Below are positions 24,949-34,184 of a stretch of DNA of 64,000 nucleotides, one piece after another. Numbering within the stretch: the first letter of the stretch is position 1; each line of letters begins with the position of its first letter. The stretch lies in assembly GCF_026344005.1 (NCBI RefSeq), contig NZ_JAPKNH010000002.1, forward strand, positions 929,261 through 993,260, given 5' to 3'. The stretch is from Kaistia terrae. Lineage in GTDB: Bacteria; Pseudomonadota; Alphaproteobacteria; Rhizobiales; Kaistiaceae. A program made the translations under genes and the position numbers. The notes below the pieces were generated by a model that saw nothing but the letters and a program-made list of their open reading frames with translations, searched no databases and was not told the DNA's origin.

Positions 24949-25928
24949 TGCGGATCGCCTCCGGAGCGCCGCAGGCCGCGGCGGGCCAAGAGCGGGATCG
25001 TGGCGACCAGCCGGGTTCCCTTTGATCCGCGCCGGGCACGGATCGCAAATGTGCCGCCGAGTTCCGTCACACGCTGAATCATCCCGGCGATGCCGCAACG
25101 TTTGCGCGCGTTGGCCGCCTCCGTCGTCGATGCCGGCCCCGGTCCGTAGCCGTCGTCCTCGATCAGCAGCATGAGATAGTCCGGCATGAGCCGCAGCCGG
25201 ATCGTCACCATCGATGCGGTGGTGGCGTGCTTGGCAATGTTGGTCAGCGCTTCCTGGACGATCCGAAACACGGCCTCGGTCGTTCGGTCGTCGAGATCGG
25301 GGCGGTTCATTCCATGATGCCGAAACCGGGTTGTGATCCCGACCTGGTTTTCCCAACGCCCGATCAGGTCGGAGAGCGACGCCACGAGGCGATAGCCAGG
25401 AGGGACGCCGGGGCGTTCGCCGGTTGCGAGTTGCTGCAGCTCTTCGCTGAAATGGGTCAGCGTCTCGCGCAGATCGGCAAACTGTGACAGGAGCCGCAGA
25501 TCGGTGACGTTCCGCTCCAGCGCCGCCAGCCGGAATAGCATCGAGACAATGTATTGGCCGGAAACGTCATGAATATCTCGCGAAAACCTCTGGCGCTCTC
25601 GTTCGACGATTTCCCAATTGGTTAGGCGCGAGCGCTCTATCGCGGGCAAAGCGCTCGGTATCTGGCCGTAAATACTTGCCCACTTTGAACTTATCGAAGA
25701 GCCGCCAGAATTTATTTTATTCTGATTTATCGATGCTGCGTGGGGCGAGTTCGCAATATCGAGCGAGCTACGCAATGCAATGCTGTCTAGGCAAGCGCTA
25801 TTCTCTCGCGCGGCGCCACCGACTACACCAATGAGTTCTATGTCTAAATTTTGATCAGTAAAAGATGAAATAGAAGGCAATATTCCTGAATCATCTCCGG
25901 CTGCAATATCTGGTAGCAATGTCATCAT
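24945..25928 (-). CDS. Soluble NarL-family sensor histidine kinase
   Basis: A 327-residue kinase with a HisKA_3 phosphoacceptor box (ERQRFSRDIHDVSGQY, His120) and an HATPase domain (EALTNIAKHA, then EDDGYGPGP and GIAGMIQRVTELGG). It has no membrane helix. The first 90 or so residues match no domain I know and are encoded by AT-rich DNA quite unlike the rest of the gene, so the start could be later or the N terminus may be recently acquired. It pairs with the downstream response regulator. The signal is unknown. Confidence 0.85.
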   Translation of the reverse strand: MMTLLPDIAAGDDSGILPSISSFTDQNLDIELIGVVGGAARENSACLDSIALRSSLDIANSPHAASINQNKINSGGSSISSKWASIYGQIPSALPAIERSRLTNWEIVERERQRFSRDIHDVSGQYIVSMLFRLAALERNVTDLRLLSQFADLRETLTHFSEELQQLATGERPGVPPGYRLVASLSDLIGRWENQVGITTRFRHHGMNRPDLDDRTTEAVFRIVQEALTNIAKHATTASMVTIRLRLMPDYLMLLIEDDGYGPGPASTTEAANARKRCGIAGMIQRVTELGGTFAIRARRGSKGTRLVATIPLLARRGLRRSGGDPQ

Positions 25929-26814
25929 ATGATCCCCTTAAATGTATACTTCACGCTGAAGAGGGGAGGAACGTAAGGTGAAAACCCTCATTCCGTGGAC
26001 GCCGGGAAAACCCCATCTGCCCCATATGCTACCGCCGAAATCGAAGACGGTGCTTCGCATGCTGTTTGAGATAGCATGAATAATTTACAGGTCAAAGTGG
26101 TGTCGTTTCAACCAAACGTGAGAACTTAACCGCTAGTTCGTATGGATGTCTTATCGATGCGTCTTATCTATCATCATGCTTAGATTGTATGTCTCAAGCA
26201 ATTCCTTGCCAAGGATCGTGCTTTTGACATCGACACTTGTCGATCTGAGTCACGGTTTGTGAATACAATTGTATCTACGTGCGACTTTTATTGCTGATCT
26301 GCGGTTGTATTGTATCGGCTGATTGCATTATTGGTTGTGTCGATACGGCTTGGCTCGCGCCTGCCCGGGTTGCAGGCTGCGGGCGGCCCGCAAAAGCGGG
26401 CTTGCCCGACTTGACGGGAATCTCCCGGCTAGGCCGTCAAACGGGTAAAATCGACCTGAACGGAGCGATGCGTTTGGAGTGGAACGACGGAAAGTTGCTT
26501 CGTCAGGAGATACGGCGGCGCGTGTCAGGCTTTTAATCCTCCCAGACTACGCACCAGGCGGACTATGCTACTACCCACGCTCAGGTTTAATTTCTAACTA
26601 TACTTGAGTTGTAGAAGTAGTCCCTGGCAGATCGCCATCGTCCAGATGGATCCGTGTGACCCCGCTCCGTTTCCTGTGCCTGAAAAAAAGTCCGGAGTCT
26701 ATATATTTCAATATTAGAATGACTTTTTCATCAAATCGTGATCGGCGTCAATTTATTGCCGCTGATGCTTGTTTCAGGCGTCAGTGCAAATGAATGGTGG
26801 GAGCGATCTGTAGT
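25929..26814. promoter_or_regulatory. Long AT-rich intergenic region
   Basis: This 886-base stretch has no convincing gene. It holds promoters for the minus-strand kinase and the plus-strand GT4 gene. It contains a perfect 12-bp palindrome ATACAATTGTAT (26263-26274) and a short hairpin GCCCGC-AAAA-GCGGGC (26386-26401) within a small GC-rich patch at about 26350-26530. An 85-codon open frame in that patch (26279-26536) has no recognisable domain and no ribosome-binding site. The low GC content contrasts sharply with both flanks. Confidence 0.5.
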
Positions 26815-27891
26815 ATGATAATGCATGTCATTACAAACTACACGGCGAACGCCGGCGCCGAGGCTATGCTGTCCAGGCTGCTCCGCGTGTCGACCGAGCC
26901 GGCTGTTGTGGCTTCGCTTATCGACATCTCGGACAGTCATCGGGATCTCGCTGGCGGTTCGATCCGCTATGTGCCGCTGCGGGTCAACTCGATCACCGGT
27001 GCGCTGCCGGCGATCACCCGGCTTTCGCGACTGATCGCCCGCGAGCGGCCACGGGTCATCCTGTGCTGGATGTATCACGCCATGATCGCGGGCGTGCTGG
27101 CAGCCAGGCTCTCCGGCCACCGCGTGCCGGTGTTCTGGAACGTGCGCCAGTCGCTCGATGATCCTTCGGCGCTGTCATGGAACACGCGACAGGCGGTTCG
27201 TCTCGCCCGACTGCTCTCCCGGATGCCGGATGGGATCATCTTCAATTCCTCGCGCGCCTTGGAGCACCATCGCAGCTTCGGCTTCAGCAACCAGAACATG
27301 GAGGTGATCCCGAACGGGTTCGAGCCCGTTGCGATTCAGCCGGCCTGCCGGGTGCCCCAGGTATTCGGTATCGCGGCGCGACTGCATCGACAGAAGGATC
27401 ACGCAACGTTCTTCCGAGCCGCCGCGCTGGTTCAGCGGCGGCATCCGGCGACCCGTTTCCTGGCGGTGGGCGCCGGCCTTTGCGACGATAACGCCACGGT
27501 GCGGAGCATGATCGCCGAGTCCGGTTTGCCGGATTCGGCCATCAAGCTTCGCGGCGAAGTCACGGATATGGATGCCTTTTATCGCAGTATTGACGTGCTG
27601 GTCCTGTCCTCCCGCACGGAAGGCTTTCCCAATGTGGTGGCCGAGGCGATGAGCTATGGCAGGCCGGTGATCACGACCGATGTCGGGGAGGCCGCCGCGG
27701 TGGTCGGCGACACCGGACTGGTCGTCCCGCCCGGCGACGCGAACGCCCTGGCGGAGGGCATGTGCAGGATGCTCGACATCGACCTCCACGCCTATGTCGG
27801 CCTTTCAAACGCCGCCCGGCGCCGGGTAGACGAGAACTACTCCCTGCCGCAGGTCGCGCGTCACTATGACTTGTTCATTGGACAGGGTTGA
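26815..27891 (+). CDS. Glycosyltransferase family 4
   Basis: A 358-residue GT-B enzyme. NYTANAGAEAMLSRL near the start matches the GGAE-type acceptor loop of EPS glycosyltransferases, FGIAARLHRQKDHATFF is the start of the C-terminal domain, and TEGFPNVVAEAMSYGRPV is the E-x7-E donor site. ATG 26815 and ATG 26821 are both possible starts. It is followed by a methyltransferase gene 36 bp later and then a lyase gene. Donor and acceptor are unknown. Confidence 0.87.
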   Translation: MIMHVITNYTANAGAEAMLSRLLRVSTEPAVVASLIDISDSHRDLAGGSIRYVPLRVNSITGALPAITRLSRLIARERPRVILCWMYHAMIAGVLAARLSGHRVPVFWNVRQSLDDPSALSWNTRQAVRLARLLSRMPDGIIFNSSRALEHHRSFGFSNQNMEVIPNGFEPVAIQPACRVPQVFGIAARLHRQKDHATFFRAAALVQRRHPATRFLAVGAGLCDDNATVRSMIAESGLPDSAIKLRGEVTDMDAFYRSIDVLVLSSRTEGFPNVVAEAMSYGRPVITTDVGEAAAVVGDTGLVVPPGDANALAEGMCRMLDIDLHAYVGLSNAARRRVDENYSLPQVARHYDLFIGQG

Positions 27892-27927
27892 GAGGTGCCG
27901 GATGATTGTGCCCGGAGCTCGCCGATC

Positions 27928-28848
27928 ATGACGTTGACAGCGAAACGCTTCTTTTCGCCTCCTGGATCGCGGCTCGATCGCGGATTCCAGGCGGGTCGCG
28001 CCAAGGAGGCAGATCGCTCCATGGAGGCTGACCTCGCCCTGGAGTGTGAGTATTTTTCGAACCTGAAGATGCGGAACGGCACCTTCAAGCTTACCCGGCC
28101 GTCTCGGTTCGCGATGCTTGAGGCTGTGTTCGGCCCGATCCTTCGGGAGCGCGTGAAAGGTCCCTGCACCGTGCTCGATATCGGCGCGTCGACCGGCCTG
28201 ACGACGGTCGAGCTCGCCGATTTCCTGCGCGCGCAAGGGGCTGCTCCGCATGTCATCGGAACGGATCTGTTCATCGAGGCGCATCTGGTCGATCTCGCGC
28301 CGGGTATCCACGTACTCTCGGATCCGGATGGCTGGCCGCTACAATATGGCGTCGCCGGGGTCGGTATCCGCGCCTGGGTGCGGCGGCTCGACTATGTCAC
28401 GCTCGCTGTCCTGCCCCGATTGCTGGCCCGCTCGCTCCTGCGCCCGCGCCTGCGCCGACAGATCGCGGCGGGAGCGTCGCAATCGGTGAGAATGGAGAGC
28501 CGGGCCTTGAGCGGTCGGCCGATCCGGCTCGTCGAGAACGACATCTTCGTGCCGGAGCCGGCCTTCGAGGCGCGGTTCGATTTCATCCGGGCGGCCAACA
28601 TCCTCAATCTCGGCTACTTCAAGCCCGACAGGCTGCGCGTGGCGATCGCCAACATCCGTGCCTATTGCCGAGGGCCGGGCGCGCTGCTGCTGGTCGTGAA
28701 AACCGGGGGCGCGCAGCATGACGGCACCCTGTTCGAGCTGGGGGAAGCGGGGAGCTTCAGGGTGCTGGCGCGGGTCGGCAAGGGCTCTGAAATCGAGGCC
28801 CTGGTCGTCGGCGATGCGGGCGCGGCGGAACGGCGGGGGGCGTCATGA
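27928..28848 (+). CDS. Class I SAM-dependent methyltransferase-like protein
   Basis: A protein of about 306 residues. VLDIGASTGLTTVELADFL near residue 75 is motif I of the Rossmann methyltransferase fold, and FDFIRAANILNLGYF near 215 fits the strand-4/5 region. Between these is an Arg/Leu-rich segment (about 140-185) that is not typical. The target is unknown; O-methylation of a polysaccharide sugar is a guess from location. I chose ATG 27928 with GGAG 10 bases upstream; a GTG at 27895 is possible. Its stop overlaps the start of the lyase gene by 4 bp. Confidence 0.7.
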   Translation: MTLTAKRFFSPPGSRLDRGFQAGRAKEADRSMEADLALECEYFSNLKMRNGTFKLTRPSRFAMLEAVFGPILRERVKGPCTVLDIGASTGLTTVELADFLRAQGAAPHVIGTDLFIEAHLVDLAPGIHVLSDPDGWPLQYGVAGVGIRAWVRRLDYVTLAVLPRLLARSLLRPRLRRQIAAGASQSVRMESRALSGRPIRLVENDIFVPEPAFEARFDFIRAANILNLGYFKPDRLRVAIANIRAYCRGPGALLLVVKTGGAQHDGTLFELGEAGSFRVLARVGKGSEIEALVVGDAGAAERRGAS

Positions 28849-30359
28849 ACCGGACCCGATCGCTCCGTGATGCCAAGCGTCTGGGAATTGCCGCCGGGTT
28901 GGCTCTGGTCGCGATCATGCTGTTTTCGACCAAGGGACAACTGGCCGTGATGATCCCGCGCTGGGTCGCCCAACTGGATTCGCCGCCGAGCACCGATGTC
29001 GGCTCCAATATTCCGATCCCGCCAAAACTGCCGAACGGACGCCAGCGCGCCTTTCCAACGGCCGAGGGGTTTGGCGCCGGCGCCATCGGCGGGCGGGGCG
29101 GCCGGGCAATCTTCGTAACCACCACGGCGGATCGCGGCGTCGGATCGCTCCGGGCCTGCATCGGCGCGGAAGGGCCGCGAACGTGCATCTTCCGCACCAG
29201 TGGCACCATCACGCTCGACTATGGTTCGCTCGTGGTGCTCAACCCGTTCCTGACCATTGCCGGCGAGACGGCGCCGGGCGAGGGGATCGCGATCCGCAAT
29301 GGACCGAAGCAGATCCGCCCGTCCCTCGAAATCGACACCCATGACGTGATCATCCGGCACCTTCGGCTCCGACCGGGGCCGCATGCCGTCAAGGCCTGCT
29401 GTTCGGGCGCGCTCGGCTTCTATGGCAAGGACGCGACCGACATCATCGTCGATCATGTTTCAGCGAGCTGGGGCTCGGACGAGACCGTCGATTCCGAAGG
29501 CGCCAGCAATATCACCTTCCAGTGGGGGATCATCTCCGAGCCGCTGCTCGATGGCGGCCCGGGAAAACGCAACCGCGCGCGCAACATGCTGATGACGAAG
29601 GGCGGCAACATATCCGTCCATCACAACCTCTTCGCCTTGGGCAAATTCCGCAATCCGCAGTTCCAGCTGAGCGATCGCGGCGGTACGGCCGACGTGGTCA
29701 ACAACGTGCTGTATTCGCCGATCTGGGACTATGTGATCAGCTTCAGCGACCGCTGGACCAAGGTGCGGGCCAATGTGGTCGGCAACTACAAGATCCAGGG
29801 AAAACGGGCGATGGACGACCATCTCGTTTATCTCTTCCCGGAGGGCGGGCACGGCTTCTCGATCTACGTCGCCGACAATCTCGACGAGACCTACCGGCCC
29901 GATGATGCGACGGCTGAGGATCAGGTCATCGCGGAGCCGTGGCGGGACTTTCTGGTGCCGACCCCCTTCGACGTTCAGGCTGTCCGGGCCAGCCCGCCAC
30001 GCCAGGCCTATGACGACGTCCTTGCGGAAGCGGGCGCGACGCGGCCGGCGCGGGATGCCGTCGATCTGAGGATCGTCGAAGCGGTCCGGACGCGGTCGGG
30101 ACGGCTGCTCAAGGCTAGCCCCGAAAAAGTCGGCGGCTGGCCGACACTCGCCGCCGCGACGCCGCCGCCCGACAAGGATGAGGATGGCATGGCCGACGCC
30201 TGGGAAACGGCGAGGGGCCTCAATTCTGCCGATCCGGGCGACGGTCAGCTGGACCGGGACGGCGATGGGTGGACCAATCTTGAGGAATATCTCCATGAGC
30301 TGGCGGGCGATGGCGCCGGCATGCGTTCCGTGAGGTCAGGTGATGGCCCGACACATTGA
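28845..30359 (+). CDS. Pectate lyase-like right-handed beta-helix protein with calcium loops
   Basis: A 504-residue protein with one N-terminal membrane helix or uncleaved signal (about 11-30). The body (about 65-380) resembles PL1 pectate lyases: FPTAEGFGAGAIGGRGG, VTTTADRGVGSLR, ISGET-like IAGETAPGEGI, and VDHVSASWGSDET, the region where PL1 enzymes bind calcium. The C terminus has two acidic loops, DKDEDGMADAWE and DRDGDGWTNLEEY, like thrombospondin type-3 or EF-hand calcium sites. It probably cuts or trims a uronic-acid-containing exopolysaccharide outside the cytoplasm. It overlaps the methyltransferase gene. Confidence 0.78.
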   Translation: MNRTRSLRDAKRLGIAAGLALVAIMLFSTKGQLAVMIPRWVAQLDSPPSTDVGSNIPIPPKLPNGRQRAFPTAEGFGAGAIGGRGGRAIFVTTTADRGVGSLRACIGAEGPRTCIFRTSGTITLDYGSLVVLNPFLTIAGETAPGEGIAIRNGPKQIRPSLEIDTHDVIIRHLRLRPGPHAVKACCSGALGFYGKDATDIIVDHVSASWGSDETVDSEGASNITFQWGIISEPLLDGGPGKRNRARNMLMTKGGNISVHHNLFALGKFRNPQFQLSDRGGTADVVNNVLYSPIWDYVISFSDRWTKVRANVVGNYKIQGKRAMDDHLVYLFPEGGHGFSIYVADNLDETYRPDDATAEDQVIAEPWRDFLVPTPFDVQAVRASPPRQAYDDVLAEAGATRPARDAVDLRIVEAVRTRSGRLLKASPEKVGGWPTLAAATPPPDKDEDGMADAWETARGLNSADPGDGQLDRDGDGWTNLEEYLHELAGDGAGMRSVRSGDGPTH

Positions 30360-30399
30360 TCCGAGGCTGTCGGGGGGCAAACGCGATCCGGGCTTCCGG

Positions 30400-31698
30400 T
30401 CAGCTCCGTCGCGCGGTCGATTTGCGCTGCCATGTCGGCCCTTCGTTCAGGAAGGTGATGGCGGGAGCGAGGGACAGGAGAATTGGAACCGCCCAGAAGC
30501 GGCCATAGACATGCGGCACGGCGTTGATGAGGATCGCGAAGAGACTGAGCGTCGCGAAGCCGCAGACAAAGACAGGTCGGCCGCCGCGATAGCGCAACGG
30601 GATCGCCAGCGCGATGACGCCGCCGGTCAGCATGATCAGGAAGCCGGCCAAGGCGATCAGGCCACCCTCGTTCCATATCAGCAGATAGAGATTGTGGACC
30701 GGGGCGTGCCATTCGCTGATTTCGCGATACTGGTCGGCGCCATGGCCGACCAGCAGCGCCTCGCCCCCGAGGCGTACTGCCTCCTGGTTCAGCTGCATGC
30801 GGCCGACAAAGGTGCCGGCTTCGTTCAGATTGCCCGTCTCGAGCCCCGTCAGCACGCGCTTCTGGAACACGGCCGGCAGGTGGTCGCTAATGACCGGCAG
30901 GTTTGGCGCGGACCACAGGAGCAAGATGGCCGTGACGCCGACGACGGCACGCAGCGGAGTGAGCGTGGCGAGGAAGAAGACGCCGAGGCCATAGAGCATG
31001 GCGTAGAGGGCGGTGTTCGAGCCGGTCAGCATGATGCCATAGGCGACGAGCGGCAGGATCGCGAGCGCGATCAGCGGATGCATCGTGCGCATGGCGGCCA
31101 TCGACAGGATCATCGGTACCGTCAGGGCGATCAGGCTGCCGCATTCATTGGCCCGCTCGACGAAGCCCAACAGGCGGCCATTGCCGCTGACGAAGGTGCT
31201 GTTCGTGACGCCCACGAAATCGACGACGTAGATGCCGTGCAGGATCATCACGACGATCGAGGCGACAAAGACCTTCATCAGGATCGTCGTCTGCGGCCAG
31301 GGGCGCGCCAGCAGGATGATGGGCAGCAGGAAATAGGCGAACAGATACTGCATCGACAGGATGAGGCCGCGATCGACGGCCCCTGCCAGCAGGCTGCTGG
31401 CCAGAAGGGCGCCGATCATCAGCGCGAGGCCGAACAGCCAATAGGCCGTTCCCGGCCCCAGCGGCTTCAGATGGATCGAGCGGTTCAGGACCATGAAGCC
31501 GAGGCAGAGGCAGGCGAAGGCGTCGCTCGCGGTGAAGTAGAAGCTCGGCAGCCGCAGGACGTTCATCGGCGCGAAGAATACGACCGCGCAAGCCAGCACG
31601 AATTCGAACCGACTGGCCGCGAGGCCGGATGGCCGCGCCGCACGTGCGGTTATGGCGGCGAACGAAGGGGCGGCCGGAAAGGAAGGAGACGGATCCAT
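30400..31698 (-). CDS. Wzy/O-antigen ligase-family polymerase
   Basis: A 432-residue inner-membrane protein with ten or more predicted helices. The large periplasmic loop contains GHGADQYREISEWHAPVHN, the Wzy_C hallmark with the conserved His, followed by LLIWNEGGLIAL. Such proteins polymerise lipid-linked repeat units or ligate glycans in the periplasm. With Wzx and ExoP-like proteins in the same locus, repeat-unit polymerisation is the likely job. It faces the co-polymerase gene across a short AT-rich promoter region. Confidence 0.85.
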   Translation of the reverse strand: MDPSPSFPAAPSFAAITARAARPSGLAASRFEFVLACAVVFFAPMNVLRLPSFYFTASDAFACLCLGFMVLNRSIHLKPLGPGTAYWLFGLALMIGALLASSLLAGAVDRGLILSMQYLFAYFLLPIILLARPWPQTTILMKVFVASIVVMILHGIYVVDFVGVTNSTFVSGNGRLLGFVERANECGSLIALTVPMILSMAAMRTMHPLIALAILPLVAYGIMLTGSNTALYAMLYGLGVFFLATLTPLRAVVGVTAILLLWSAPNLPVISDHLPAVFQKRVLTGLETGNLNEAGTFVGRMQLNQEAVRLGGEALLVGHGADQYREISEWHAPVHNLYLLIWNEGGLIALAGFLIMLTGGVIALAIPLRYRGGRPVFVCGFATLSLFAILINAVPHVYGRFWAVPILLSLAPAITFLNEGPTWQRKSTARRS

Positions 31699-31773
31699 GC
31701 GAACTCCCGATCGGGACGTTTGGGCGCGCCGGAGGATCCTCGGATCCTAGCTGAAACATTCGAGGCCCGGACA

Positions 31774-31789
31774 GTAAACATAAGTTTAC
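31774..31789. promoter_or_regulatory. Inverted repeat between the polymerase and co-polymerase genes
   Basis: GTAAAC-ATAA-GTTTAC is a perfect 6-bp inverted repeat with a 4-base spacer in the divergent, AT-rich 172-base gap (31699-31870). It could be a regulator site for one or both genes. No known binding protein can be assigned. Confidence 0.4.
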
Positions 31790-31870
31790 CGGACTCGAGA
31801 TTCCAGAGTGCTAGTTCTATGCGTTCTATATTTAAAGGGTATTATCACGAAATAATTTAAATGCAGGTAA

Positions 31871-34141
31871 ATGGTGATGGATTCTGCAATCAAGTTCGAC
31901 CGTAATTCGACGGTTGGAACTGTTCCTGAGGGGCTGTCTCCGGCGCGTCCTCTGCACGTCATCGGTTTGCGCGAGACGTTAGGACTTCTACGTCGCCACA
32001 AATACTTCATCATAGCATTCGTACTTCTCTGCTTGATGCTGCTCGTCGTGGCTCTGGCGTCGATGCGCAACAGCTATACGGCGACGTCGGCGCTGGTGCT
32101 GGAACGCAACGACACGCCGATGCTCGAGGCGGTGAGCGAGTTGCAGGGAGAGGTCCGCGATCGCTCGGCGATGGAGACCGAGATGGACATCATCACCTCG
32201 CGCGTTTTCGCCGGGCGGGTGGTGGACGCAATGAATCTGGTCGAGCACCCGTGGTTCAACACCTATCTGGCGGCCGCCGACGATGCGGCGAAGCCGGCTG
32301 GCGTGATCAGCAGTCTGTTCGACGCGGTGGCCGCGATGTTCGGCGTCGATACCTCGCCCCCACCGGCCAAGATGCCGCCGCTCTCCGTCCAGCGCGACCG
32401 GGCCATCACGGTGCTGCTTTCCAGGATGTCGGTGACCCGCAGCGGCGAAAGCCTTGCCGTGTCTGTCCATGTCAGCAGCGCCGATCCGGAACTGTCGGCG
32501 GCGATCGCCAATACGGTGGCTAATGCCTATGTCGACTGGTCGCGCAGCCTGAAGAAGGAGGCGATGACCGATGCGGTCAGCTTCCTGCGCGATCGTGCCG
32601 CCCAGGTTGCCGCGCGCATCGCCCAGAACGAACGCGAGATCACCGAGTTCAGCCGGGTCAACGAACTCGCCTCCGACGCGCGCGACGACATACTACGCCA
32701 GCGTATTGATGGCATGAACACCCAGCTTACGGCGGCGCGGGTCGAGCTGGCAGGCGTTCGCGCGCGCCGCGATCAGGGGCGCATCGTGCTGGTGGGCAAC
32801 GCGGACCTCGATGGAACGACGCTGACCTCGCCGCTGCTGGTTTCCCTGCGGGACAACAAGGCCACGCTCATGCGTGAGCGCGCACAATATGCGTCGAACC
32901 TCGGCGTCAACCATCCGCAGGTGCTCAAGGCCGATGCCGAACTCGGCAGTGTCGACGCCATGATCACGCGCGAGATCCGTCACATCGTCGATGAGATGTC
33001 GGGGGAGGAGGCGATCACCTCCGATCGCGTGCAACAGCTCGAGGCGCAGATTTCCGAATTGCGGGGTACGTTGCGGCAACGCAGCCTGGCGGAGATCCGG
33101 CTGCGCGAATTGGAGCGCGACCTGCTGGCCGACCAGAAGCTGCACGATATCGTGGTCGGGCGTCTGGGCAGCCTGGATCCCTATGCCGAGGTGGCCAAGC
33201 CGAGCGCCCGGGTGGTGTCGGTCGCCGCCGTGCCGACGGAGCCTTCCTTCCCGCAGAGAAGCCGGATCTTCGCCGGCGGCGTCGTCGGGGCGACCGTCCT
33301 GTCCATCCTGCTCGCCATCATGATCGAGGCGATCGACATGCGGATCCGGTCGGGCCAGCGCATCTTCCAGATTGCCGGAATTCCCAATCTGGCAAGCATC
33401 CCGAAGGTGGCCCGCCATTGGTTCCGGCAGCGCACGCCGTTCCTGGCGCATCTTTTGGAGGGGCCGCGCTCCCTCTATACTGAGGCCCTGCGCGCGCTCT
33501 ATCTCGCCTGCCGCATCCGGCTCCCGGTCGCCAAGCCCACTATTCTTTTCGCGTCGCCGCTCCCCAAGGACGGGTCGGCCGATGTCGCATTGGGCTTTGC
33601 CTATTCAGCGGCGCATGACGGCCTCAGAACCGTCCTCATCGACTTCGATCCGCCGGGCGCCGAGGTTTCGGGCATCCCGGCCGGCGCTTCCGGCCATGAT
33701 CTGGGCGATGTGCTCGCCGGTTCTTGCAAGCTCGCCGGGGCGGTGCGGCCGATCGCCGAGGTCCCCGGGCTGGACGTGATCGCTGCCTTCGAAGCGCCCT
33801 ATGGCGGCCATGCCGATTTGCGGATTCGTTCCGAAGACATGCGCCGGGTGATCGAGGAACTGCGTGTTTCCTACGACATGATCGTCATCCATTGCGCGCC
33901 GGTGCTGATCCTCGAGGACGCCAACTGGCTGCTGCCCTTCGTTGATGCTGTCCTGCTCGTTGTTCGCTTCGGCCACACCACGGAACAGGAACTGACGAAC
34001 GCCGTCTCGCGCCTGCAGATCAACCACGCGCCGCTGATCGGGACGGTCCTGAACGGAGTCGAGGCGCATGCACAGCCCGGGCAGGAATCGCTCGGGGCGA
34101 TGAACCATCCGCGACAGGCGCGGGACTATCTCGAGGTTTGA
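31871..34141 (+). CDS. ExoP/Wzc-like polysaccharide co-polymerase with degenerate kinase domain
   Basis: A 756-residue protein. Residues about 35-60 and 470-490 are the two membrane helices that flank a long periplasmic Wzz domain (ATSALVLERN at its start, then coiled-coil helices). The cytoplasmic part has the BY-kinase fold, but its motifs are lost: Walker A, normally PGEGK(S/T), is PKDGSA (565-570), with Ser569 in place of the ATP-binding Lys and Ala570 in place of Ser/Thr. Walker B reads MIVIHCAP, with His for the usual Asp. Walker A' (VLIDFD) remains. There is no C-terminal tyrosine cluster. It should control chain length without autophosphorylation. ATG 31877 is an alternative start. 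Confidence 0.87.
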   Translation: MVMDSAIKFDRNSTVGTVPEGLSPARPLHVIGLRETLGLLRRHKYFIIAFVLLCLMLLVVALASMRNSYTATSALVLERNDTPMLEAVSELQGEVRDRSAMETEMDIITSRVFAGRVVDAMNLVEHPWFNTYLAAADDAAKPAGVISSLFDAVAAMFGVDTSPPPAKMPPLSVQRDRAITVLLSRMSVTRSGESLAVSVHVSSADPELSAAIANTVANAYVDWSRSLKKEAMTDAVSFLRDRAAQVAARIAQNEREITEFSRVNELASDARDDILRQRIDGMNTQLTAARVELAGVRARRDQGRIVLVGNADLDGTTLTSPLLVSLRDNKATLMRERAQYASNLGVNHPQVLKADAELGSVDAMITREIRHIVDEMSGEEAITSDRVQQLEAQISELRGTLRQRSLAEIRLRELERDLLADQKLHDIVVGRLGSLDPYAEVAKPSARVVSVAAVPTEPSFPQRSRIFAGGVVGATVLSILLAIMIEAIDMRIRSGQRIFQIAGIPNLASIPKVARHWFRQRTPFLAHLLEGPRSLYTEALRALYLACRIRLPVAKPTILFASPLPKDGSADVALGFAYSAAHDGLRTVLIDFDPPGAEVSGIPAGASGHDLGDVLAGSCKLAGAVRPIAEVPGLDVIAAFEAPYGGHADLRIRSEDMRRVIEELRVSYDMIVIHCAPVLILEDANWLLPFVDAVLLVVRFGHTTEQELTNAVSRLQINHAPLIGTVLNGVEAHAQPGQESLGAMNHPRQARDYLEV

Positions 34142-34184
34142 CGAGCGGCCGTGGCGGCCAGGGGAGGAAAGCGTGCCCGCAGCT

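Noticed and set aside
26279..26536. 85-codon open frame in the long AT-rich gap
   Set aside because: It has no domain and no ribosome-binding site, and its codon use is not like that of the neighbours.
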